Of a stretch of 64,000 bases of DNA, positions 53,009 to 60,137 are shown in pieces. The notes under the pieces were generated by a model, which was not told the origin of the DNA, made no database searches, and saw only the letters and a list, made by a program, of their open reading frames with translations. A program made the position numbers and the translations under genes. This stretch comes from Chitinophaga caseinilytica (GTDB lineage Bacteria > Bacteroidota > Bacteroidia > Chitinophagales > Chitinophagaceae), in the NCBI RefSeq assembly GCF_038396765.1, contig NZ_CP150096.1, positions 2,339,001-2,403,000 of the forward strand, given 5' to 3'. Numbering within the stretch: position 1 is the stretch's first letter; each line of letters opens with the position of its first letter.

Positions 53009-53944
53009 ATGTTGAGAAAGAACGCGTCCCGATGCGGGCGATTTTTTGTGGGGATCATGCTGATGGTCGCGCAAATGGCGGTGGCGCAGGTCAAAACGGC
53101 CGACCTCCGCATACGCGATCCATTCGTGTTCCCGGATCCGGCAGACAGTACGTATTATCTCTACGCCAACGAAAACCCGCGCATCGCGGTCTACAAAAGC
53201 CGGGACCTCGAAAATTGGGAAAAAGCCGGTATCGCCTTTGAACCGCCGGCCGGATTTTGGGGAACGAAAGATTTTTGGGCGCCGGATGTCTACAAATACC
53301 GCGGCAAATTTTACATGCTCGCCACTTTTAGCGCACCGGGCCGCAAGCGCGGCACTTCCATCCTCGTCGGCGATCATCCCGCAGGGCCTTTCGCACCGCT
53401 GAAAAACGGCCCGGCCACGCCGGATTCCAATATGTGCCTCGACGGCATCATCTATACCGGAAAAGACGGGAAGCCCTGGCTGGTTTGGTGTTGGGAGTGG
53501 CTGGAAGTGGGAGACGGGCGCATCATGGCGCAACGCCTTTCCCGCGACCTGAATTCCGCCGTTGGTAAGCCTATTGAGTTGGCCAGGGCTGGAGATGCGC
53601 CATGGACGGGGCCGGTAGGAGGTGAAGGGAAGAGGGGCATCGTGACGGACGGGCCTTTCTTCCACCGGATGCAAAACGGAGAAATGATCATGATCTGGAG
53701 CAGCTTCACCAAAGCGGGGAAATATGCGATCGGCGTTGCCCGCTCTGAGAGCGGCGAGCTGAAAGGCCCGTGGAAACACGATCCCGAACCGCTGAATACC
53801 GACGACGGCGGCCATGCCATGCTGTTCCGCGATTTCAGCGGTCAGTTGCGCATTTCCTTTCATGCTCCCAACGGCGCGCCGCATACGCGCGTCCGGATCC
53901 ATAAAGTGACGGAAGAAAACGGAAAACTGAAAATCATACAATAG
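53009..53944 (+). CDS. GH43-like secreted glycosidase
   Basis: A 311-residue exported protein with a signal peptide (VAQMAVAQ, about residue 26). It has the five-bladed propeller signatures of GH43: D37 in IRDPFVFPDP (catalytic base), D145 in CLDGIIYTG (pKa modulator) and, at the position of the usual acid Glu (EGP), D214 in VTDGPFFHR. Arabinofuranosidase, xylosidase or galactosidase are the known activities; the Asp variant suggests a subfamily with altered specificity. It heads an operon with a GH78 rhamnosidase (3 bp apart) and an esterase. Confidence 0.85.
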   Translation: MLRKNASRCGRFFVGIMLMVAQMAVAQVKTADLRIRDPFVFPDPADSTYYLYANENPRIAVYKSRDLENWEKAGIAFEPPAGFWGTKDFWAPDVYKYRGKFYMLATFSAPGRKRGTSILVGDHPAGPFAPLKNGPATPDSNMCLDGIIYTGKDGKPWLVWCWEWLEVGDGRIMAQRLSRDLNSAVGKPIELARAGDAPWTGPVGGEGKRGIVTDGPFFHRMQNGEMIMIWSSFTKAGKYAIGVARSESGELKGPWKHDPEPLNTDDGGHAMLFRDFSGQLRISFHAPNGAPHTRVRIHKVTEENGKLKIIQ

Positions 53945-53947
53945 CCC

Positions 53948-56677
53948 ATGCAATCGAAATGGATGTTCCTGGCGCTGATGCTGTGCGCCCAAATCACGTT
54001 CGCGCAATCTGCCGCGGTTTCGGCCGTGGAACTGAGTTGCGAATACCGAAGCAATCCCCTCGGCATAGACGCGCCCGCTCCCCGGCTGAGCTGGATGATC
54101 GGAGGGAACGGCCGCGATCTCCGGCAGTCGGCTTATGAAATCATCGTCAGCTCAAATATGCAGGGAAATGGCGATGCATGGCGCTCCGGCAAAATCAATT
54201 CCACCGAAAACATCCATATCCCCTACGCAGGCACGCCTTTGCGGAGCTTCACGCGGTATTGGTGGAAAGTAAGGGTGTTCGATGACAAGGGCCGCGCATC
54301 CGCCTGGAGTCAGCCAGCCTGGTTCGAAACGGCGGCGATGCGGCCGGAAGACTGGTCGGCCAGCTGGATCGGCGACGGCAGCGGCGTTCCCGAAAAGCCA
54401 CAGGATTTTTACGCCGAAGATCCCATGCCGCTGTTGAGAAAGCAATTCACCGCATCCGGGAAAATCGTTTCAGCCCGGTTGTACATCACGGGCCTTGGCT
54501 ATTATGAAGCCTACGTCAACGGAAAAAAAGTAGGCGACCAGGTGCTCGATCCGGGATGGACGACCTACAACAAAAGAATCCTCTATGCCGTGCACGACGT
54601 TACGCCGATGTTACAGTCCGGCGAAAACGCCATGGGCATCATGCTGGGCAACGGATGGTACAATCCGCTGCCACTGCGGATGTGGGGCTCCCGGAACTGG
54701 AGAGATTTTTTACAGACCGGCCGCCCCATCGCCAATGCGATGCTCCGCATCACCTACGCGAACGGTAAAACCGAGACCATCGGCACCGACGGCTCCTGGA
54801 AAACCGCGCCCGGGCCTGTTGTCCGCAACAACGTGTACCTCGGGGAGCAGTACGATGCGCGCCGCGAAATCAGGAACTGGGCAGCGTTGCAGCCCGCGGG
54901 AACCTGGAAGGACGCAGTGCCGGCAGCCGGGCCGCAAGGCAGGATGGAAGCCCAGGGGCAGCCGCCCATCCGCATCACGAAAACATTGAAGCCCGTCCGC
55001 ATAAAAGAAGTGAAGCCCGGCGTTTTTCTCGCAGATATGGGACAGAATTTCGCCGGCGCCGTGCGCCTGCGCGTGCAGGGGCCCGCGGGGAAGGAGATCG
55101 TATTGCGGTATGGAGAAGATACTTTGAAAGATGGACAACTGAACGTAATGACGGCAGTTGCCGGCCAGATCAAAGGTGGGAACGGCGGCCCCGGGGCGCC
55201 GCACATCGCCTGGCAGGAAGACAGCTATATATTAAAAGGCGGCGGCCTCGAAACCTGGCACCCGCGGTTTACCTTCCACGGTTTCAGGTACGTGGAAATT
55301 TCCGGATGGCCGGGGAAACCGGGGACAGGGGATATCGACGGACTTCGGATGAGCGCCGACCTCCCGGCTACAGGCAGTTTCAGCTCGTCCAACAAAATGC
55401 TGGACCGGCTGGATGAAGTGATCCGGTGGACGTTCCTCAGCAATGTATTCAGCATTCAATCCGATTGCCCCGCGCGGGAAAAACTCGCGTATTCCGGCGA
55501 TATCCTTTGCAGTGCGGGTTCGTTCATGCATCATTTCGGGATGCCCGCTTTTTATGTCAAAACCATCCGTGACCATATCGACGCGCAGCGGCCGATGGGC
55601 GGCATTCCGGAAACCGCGCCCTATGTCGGCATCGCAGACGCAGGCCCCGGCGACGGTTCCGGCCCGATGGGCTGGCAGGCCGGTTTCCCGTTCCTCATCA
55701 AAAGAATGTACGAGCATTACGGCGATAAAGGGATCGTGGAAGAAAGCTATCCGGCGATGAAAAAGCAGCTCGAATTCCTCCGGAAACGCGCCACCGGGAA
55801 CCTTTTCGAGAAGGAAGACCTTGGCGATCATGAAGGGCTCGACGACCGGGAGGTGCCTCTTACCGCATCCATTTTCTACTATCTGACCGCCAAAATGATG
55901 GCGGATTTCGCCGCAGTGCTCAACAAAACGGAAGATGCCGCCGATTACGCCAAACTCCGCGACGATATCCGCTTGGCCATCCAGTCGAAATTCTTCAATT
56001 CCGCTACCGGGGAATTCCGGAAAGGAACGCAAACAGCCCAGTCAATGGCGCTATGGGCGGGCATTCCGCAGGGCGATGATGATGGAAAAACACAACAGGC
56101 GCTGTTGCGGGCCATCGAGAACAAGGATTCCCATCTTTCCACCGGCATCTTCGGTACCAAGATGATGTTCGACGTGCTGCGGGAGCGGAATTTGAACGAT
56201 GTGGCCTACAAAATCGCCGACCAGCGTACATTCCCGGGGTGGGGACATATGATCGAAAACGGCGCTACCACGCTGTGGGAAACCTGGAAATATTCAGACA
56301 ATACCTATTCCCAAAACCATCCGATGTTCGGCTCTATCGGCGAATGGTTTTACCGTTCGCTGTTGGGGATCAATGCCGCGGCGCCCGGTTTCAGGAAGAT
56401 CATCATCAAGCCGCAACCCGCCGGGAACCTGACTTTCGCGAAGGGGCATATCCAAAGCATGTACGGAAAGATCGCCAGTGAGTGGAACATCAGGAACGGT
56501 GTATATACCCTCAAAACCACGATCCCCGGCAACACAACGGCTGAAGTATACATCCCGCAGCAATTCGGAACGGTGGTGAAGGAAAGCGGAAAGCCACTGC
56601 AACCGGCACGAACGGAAAACGGGTACGCCGTATTCACGACGGGTTCGGGGAATTATGTTTTCACGGTTTCGAAATAA
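53948..56677 (+). CDS. GH78 alpha-L-rhamnosidase
   Basis: A 909-residue exported enzyme that removes terminal alpha-L-rhamnose. After the signal peptide (cleavage about residue 19) the family order is visible: N-terminal domain (LSCEYRSNPLGIDAPAPRLS), beta-sandwich with the substrate-binding segment (YYEAYVNGKKVGDQVLDPGW), a second beta-sandwich (LADMGQNFAGAVRLRVQGPA), the (alpha/alpha)6 barrel with the catalytic region FSIQSDCPAREKLAYSGD, WGHMIENGATTLWETWKYS and a C-terminal beta domain. Full length for the family. Operon context suits pectin or other rhamnose-bearing plant glycans or glycosides. Confidence 0.93.
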   Translation: MQSKWMFLALMLCAQITFAQSAAVSAVELSCEYRSNPLGIDAPAPRLSWMIGGNGRDLRQSAYEIIVSSNMQGNGDAWRSGKINSTENIHIPYAGTPLRSFTRYWWKVRVFDDKGRASAWSQPAWFETAAMRPEDWSASWIGDGSGVPEKPQDFYAEDPMPLLRKQFTASGKIVSARLYITGLGYYEAYVNGKKVGDQVLDPGWTTYNKRILYAVHDVTPMLQSGENAMGIMLGNGWYNPLPLRMWGSRNWRDFLQTGRPIANAMLRITYANGKTETIGTDGSWKTAPGPVVRNNVYLGEQYDARREIRNWAALQPAGTWKDAVPAAGPQGRMEAQGQPPIRITKTLKPVRIKEVKPGVFLADMGQNFAGAVRLRVQGPAGKEIVLRYGEDTLKDGQLNVMTAVAGQIKGGNGGPGAPHIAWQEDSYILKGGGLETWHPRFTFHGFRYVEISGWPGKPGTGDIDGLRMSADLPATGSFSSSNKMLDRLDEVIRWTFLSNVFSIQSDCPAREKLAYSGDILCSAGSFMHHFGMPAFYVKTIRDHIDAQRPMGGIPETAPYVGIADAGPGDGSGPMGWQAGFPFLIKRMYEHYGDKGIVEESYPAMKKQLEFLRKRATGNLFEKEDLGDHEGLDDREVPLTASIFYYLTAKMMADFAAVLNKTEDAADYAKLRDDIRLAIQSKFFNSATGEFRKGTQTAQSMALWAGIPQGDDDGKTQQALLRAIENKDSHLSTGIFGTKMMFDVLRERNLNDVAYKIADQRTFPGWGHMIENGATTLWETWKYSDNTYSQNHPMFGSIGEWFYRSLLGINAAAPGFRKIIIKPQPAGNLTFAKGHIQSMYGKIASEWNIRNGVYTLKTTIPGNTTAEVYIPQQFGTVVKESGKPLQPARTENGYAVFTTGSGNYVFTVSK

Positions 56678-56697
56678 TAATCACAAAAAGTTGGCGT

Positions 56698-57588
56698 ATG
56701 CGCAAGTTGGCTTTGGGGCTAATGCTGTTGACCGGCACCGTTTCCGCGCAGGAAACGATTTTGCTCTATGGCGGAAAAGTGCCCGGAATGCTGCCGGCCG
56801 CCGCTGCTGCGAAAGAGAACGTGCGTACCGATAAAACGGTGGGACTGCTCGTGTCCAACATCACCCAACCGTCGCTGGAGGTATTTGCCCCTGAAAAAGG
56901 GAACGCCAACGGCACGGCGGTTATTATTTGTCCGGGTGGCGGATATGGCGTGCTGCTCCTTGGCCGCGAAGGCCGCGATGTGGCCAGGGCTTTTGTGCAG
57001 GCGGGTGTCACGGCTTTCGTGCTCAAATACCGGTTGCCCAGCGCCCAACTCATCGCGGAGCCCGCGCAGGCGCCATTGCAGGACGCGCAGGAAGCCATTC
57101 GTATCGTTCGGTCGAAGGCGGCGGATTGGAAGTTAGATACCACCAGGATTGGGATCATGGGTTTTTCCGCCGGTGGACATTTAGCGGCCACGGCAGGTAC
57201 GCATTTCAAGGGGAATGCGGGAAATGTTCGCCCGGATTTCATGTTGCTCGTGAACCCTGTCATCAGTTTCACGGATAGTATCGGCCATGCCGGATCGCGG
57301 CGGAATTTGCTCGGCGATGCACCGGGAAATGCTTTGGTAGAAAGCTTTTCGAATGAATTACAGGTGGATGGGCGCACCCCGCCCGCGTTTCTCGTACATG
57401 CGGGCGACGATTCCGTGGTCGGTGAGCAGAACAGTATCCAGTTTTACCTGGCGCTCCGGGCGCACAAAATCCCGGCATCGCTGCATATTTATCAGAAAGG
57501 GGAACATGGGTTCCTGAAGGAGCCGTCGTTCGACGAATGGTTCGGCCGTTGCCTGTTCTGGATGCGGCAGGCGGGTTGGTTACATTGA
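56698..57588 (+). CDS. Secreted alpha/beta-hydrolase (acetyl-xylan-esterase-like)
   Basis: A 296-residue exported esterase with a signal peptide (TGTVSAQ, cleavage about residue 17). The alpha/beta-hydrolase triad is complete: S157 in GFSAGGH, D237 or D238 in HAGDDSVV and H270 in KGEHGF; the oxyanion loop is ICPGGGYG. Related proteins remove acetyl or feruloyl groups from plant polysaccharides. It completes the GH43/GH78 operon and its last 9 bp overlap the convergent TetR gene. Confidence 0.88.
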   Translation: MRKLALGLMLLTGTVSAQETILLYGGKVPGMLPAAAAAKENVRTDKTVGLLVSNITQPSLEVFAPEKGNANGTAVIICPGGGYGVLLLGREGRDVARAFVQAGVTAFVLKYRLPSAQLIAEPAQAPLQDAQEAIRIVRSKAADWKLDTTRIGIMGFSAGGHLAATAGTHFKGNAGNVRPDFMLLVNPVISFTDSIGHAGSRRNLLGDAPGNALVESFSNELQVDGRTPPAFLVHAGDDSVVGEQNSIQFYLALRAHKIPASLHIYQKGEHGFLKEPSFDEWFGRCLFWMRQAGWLH

Positions 57589-58188
57589 AAATTTCTTCCT
57601 CCCTTTTTCGGTGAGATAGGGCCAGAAAAGGCCCGCGAAAACCTGCCGGTAAGCCCTGGCGGCCTCTTTGCCTTTGAGCCGGGCGGTGAGCTCGTTGTGG
57701 GAAAGCCAGTAATCTCCTGCAAGAAATATCTGGGTGACGAGCGTTTGCAGGATTTGAGGGGGCACATCTTTCCGGAAGATGCCCTTTTCCTGCCAGGCCC
57801 TGAAAAACGATAAAAACTCCTTTTCCCTCCGTTTCACCAGTTCCGTGTATTGTTTCTTGACGGAAGGCACGCGCAGCCCGATTTCCGGGAAGTGCAGGAA
57901 GATAAAGCGATACTTGAAAACCACCGGGAACGTATGCTCCGCGAAATCCAGCAAAGCTTCCGGCCGGGCGTTTTCGATCCGCTCCATCTCCAGTACCAGC
58001 GCGTCCATTTGTGCGGAAAGCGCCTCGTAGAGGGCCACGATGATATCGTCCGTATGCCGGAAATGATAATGCAGGTTGCCCGGACTGATGCCCATTTCGG
58101 CGGCGATGTGCCTGCTGGTGACGCTTTGTATCCCTTGTTCGTTATACAGCGCCAATGCTGTTTCGAGGATCCTGGATTTGGTGTCCAT
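57580..58188 (-). CDS. TetR-family transcriptional regulator
   Basis: A 202-residue repressor. Residues 1-50 form the TetR helix-turn-helix (KSRILETALALYNEQGIQSV, HIAAEMGISPGNLHYHF). The remainder is a helical ligand domain. Start ATG 58188 is chosen because a -7 box (TATATTTG, complement of 58192-58199) lies 4 bp upstream, giving an essentially leaderless message. Two tandem operators lie between it and the divergent membrane genes, so it most likely represses them and itself. Its 3' end overlaps the esterase gene by 9 bp. Confidence 0.9.
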   Translation of the reverse strand: MDTKSRILETALALYNEQGIQSVTSRHIAAEMGISPGNLHYHFRHTDDIIVALYEALSAQMDALVLEMERIENARPEALLDFAEHTFPVVFKYRFIFLHFPEIGLRVPSVKKQYTELVKRREKEFLSFFRAWQEKGIFRKDVPPQILQTLVTQIFLAGDYWLSHNELTARLKGKEAARAYRQVFAGLFWPYLTEKGRKKFSM

Positions 58189-58227
58189 ACCCAAATATAA
58201 GCCGCTATTCCGAAAAACTGATTTTAA

Positions 58228-58267
58228 TTAGGTCTTTTGTTCTAATTGATTAGTACATTTGTTCTAA
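58228..58267. promoter_or_regulatory. Tandem TetR operators
   Basis: Two 18-bp imperfect palindromes, TTAGGTCTTTTGTTCTAA (58228-58245) and TTAGTACATTTGTTCTAA (58250-58267), have arms of the form TTAGNNC/GTTCTAA and are spaced exactly 22 bp, two helical turns. The second overlaps a -7 box (TACATTTG, 58254-58261) reading toward the 58278 gene. Confidence 0.65.
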
Positions 58268-58277
58268 ATCGATATGT

Positions 58278-58469
58278 ATGGAACAGGACGGTTTACAGCA
58301 AAAGCAGCATGAAAATTGGTTCCAGGGCATCCGGGCGATGTTCCTGCCCCTGAAGCCGGGCGACGGGCCGGTGGTCAGGACCCTGAAAGACAGTGCATTT
58401 TACCTCTTCGGCACCCTGGCGCTGATCATCAGCGTATCGTTGGCGGGGGTGATTTTAATGGTGGTCTGA
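58278..58469 (+). CDS. Small single-helix membrane protein
   Basis: A 63-residue protein: a hydrophilic N-terminal half (with GIRAMFLPLKPGDGP) and one membrane helix near the C-terminus (AFYLFGTLALIISVSLAGVI). No family recognised. It is the first gene after the TetR operators and its stop is 1 bp before the next start, so the two are coupled. Confidence 0.7.
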   Translation: MEQDGLQQKQHENWFQGIRAMFLPLKPGDGPVVRTLKDSAFYLFGTLALIISVSLAGVILMVV

Positions 58470-58470
58470 C

Positions 58471-58839
58471 ATGCGGTTGCTGATCGGTTGCGCCACGGTA
58501 TGGGCGTTTATCCACTTTTTCCGCGGCATCGGGCATCCCTTGCCCTTTCTCAATAGCTACCTGACCGATTTCCTGGCTGTTCCTGCCATGGCGCATCTGG
58601 CGTTGCTCATCATCCGGCGCGCCGTGGCCCGCGATCCGGGTTTCGTGTTTCCTTTCGGCTGGGTGCTTTTCGTGGCGGCGTATGTGTCTTTAGTGATGGA
58701 GGTGTTCGCGCCGGCATTTTCGCCGCGGTATACGGGAGATTGGGGCGATGTGGTGGCTTATTTCGCGGGAGGGGTTTGCTACCAGTTGTGGATGAAAAGG
58801 AAAGCCGTTTTTGCCGGAAATAAAGGGGAGCCGGTATAA
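58471..58839 (+). CDS. Four-helix membrane protein of unknown function
   Basis: A 122-residue protein with about four hydrophobic segments (2-20, 28-48, 62-82, 95-112) and a conserved-looking GDWGDVVAYFAGG near the C-terminus, which recalls VanZ-like proteins, though I cannot assign it. It is coupled to the single-helix protein upstream and probably controlled by the TetR protein. Transport or envelope stress are possible roles. Confidence 0.7.
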   Translation: MRLLIGCATVWAFIHFFRGIGHPLPFLNSYLTDFLAVPAMAHLALLIIRRAVARDPGFVFPFGWVLFVAAYVSLVMEVFAPAFSPRYTGDWGDVVAYFAGGVCYQLWMKRKAVFAGNKGEPV

Positions 58840-58880
58840 GCCGGCTCCCGGTGAGATCGTATCGATATCTGTCAAACGTA

Positions 58881-60137
58881 TTAATGTTCTTCCACGAAAT
58901 CGAGATCGCGGTGATGGGTTTCGTCGATCGTAAAGATGGAATAAAACCCGATCGCGAAGCAGACGGCGCCCACGATGGCCGCGGCGTTCACTTCATGCAC
59001 CAGCGGTTTGAGGAATCCGTAGGATAAGGTCATCGCCACAACGGTGCCCCGCACCATGTTGGGAATGGTGGTAGCGGCCGTGGCGCGTATATTGGTACCG
59101 AACTGTTCTGCCCCGATGGTCACGAACATCGCCCAATACCCGATCCCGAAACCCAGCCACAGCGTAGCAAAGTAGAGCATGGCGGCGGTATTGATACCGG
59201 CGTAGAGGAAAATCACGCTTCCCGCGAAAGTAAATCCCATCAACAGCATCACCGCTTTCCGCCGCGATTGCATCCGGTAGCTGATGTAGCCGCTGAGCAG
59301 GTCGCCGCCCGCGAGGCCTACGTAACACCACATCACGGCCAGCCCCGGTTTCACTTCTTCCACGATGCCCAGGGCTTTTCCGAATTCATTGCTGAAGGTC
59401 GAAAGTATGCCGATCACGTACCAGGTGGGCAACCCGATCCCGATGCATTTCAGGTAGCGGACCAGTCTGTCTTTCCGCGTGAAGAACGACAGGAAGCTCC
59501 CTTTCCGCACGCCCGTCATATCTTTCATGTTCACATACAAACCGGATTCGAACACCCCGATGCGCAGGAGCAATAACATCGCCCCGAGCGCGCCGCCTGC
59601 GAAATACGCGTTCCGCCAGCTGAACAGCTCCACGGTAAAGTAGGCCGCCACTGCGCCAAGTAATCCCACACCCGCTACGAGCGAGGCACCCAGCGCCCGC
59701 AGATGTTTCGGCAGGCTTTCGGATACGAGCGTGATCCCCGCCCCGAGCTCCCCGGCCAAGCCCACACCGGCAATGAACCGGAGGATTTTGTATTGCGGCA
59801 CGTCCTGCACAAAACCGCAGGCGAAATTGGCCAGCGAATAAGTGATGATCGACCCGAAAAGCACCGACAGCCGGCCTTTCCGGTCGCCGAGCACACCCCA
59901 GAGAATGCCTCCGAGCAGCAGTCCGGTCATCTGCCAGTTGAGGATGGAAGCGCCTTCTCCGGAAATGGCGGCTTCGCTCAGCCCCAGGTCGCGCAGGCTC
60001 GGGATGCGCACAATGCCGAACAGCAGCAGGTCGTATATGTCCACGAAATATCCCAGCGCCGCTACGATCACGGGTGCGGAAAACAGTGCGCGAAGGGCAG
60101 GTTTTTCTGTTTGCATGGTTTGCGTCATTTTATTCAT
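58881..60137 (-). CDS. MFS transporter (metabolite/proton symporter type)
   Basis: A 418-residue, 12-helix transporter. The N-terminal ALGYFVDIYDLLLFGIVRIP and the loop 2-3 motif GDRKGRLSVLFGS are typical of the aromatic-acid/metabolite:H+ symporter groups; GLAGELGAGITLVSE is in helix 5. It starts 8 bp inside the end of the preceding gene (60130) and is last in the minus-strand locus E, so it likely imports the end product released by that locus. ATG 60128 is an alternative start without overlap. Confidence 0.87.
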   Translation of the reverse strand: MNKMTQTMQTEKPALRALFSAPVIVAALGYFVDIYDLLLFGIVRIPSLRDLGLSEAAISGEGASILNWQMTGLLLGGILWGVLGDRKGRLSVLFGSIITYSLANFACGFVQDVPQYKILRFIAGVGLAGELGAGITLVSESLPKHLRALGASLVAGVGLLGAVAAYFTVELFSWRNAYFAGGALGAMLLLLRIGVFESGLYVNMKDMTGVRKGSFLSFFTRKDRLVRYLKCIGIGLPTWYVIGILSTFSNEFGKALGIVEEVKPGLAVMWCYVGLAGGDLLSGYISYRMQSRRKAVMLLMGFTFAGSVIFLYAGINTAAMLYFATLWLGFGIGYWAMFVTIGAEQFGTNIRATAATTIPNMVRGTVVAMTLSYGFLKPLVHEVNAAAIVGAVCFAIGFYSIFTIDETHHRDLDFVEEH

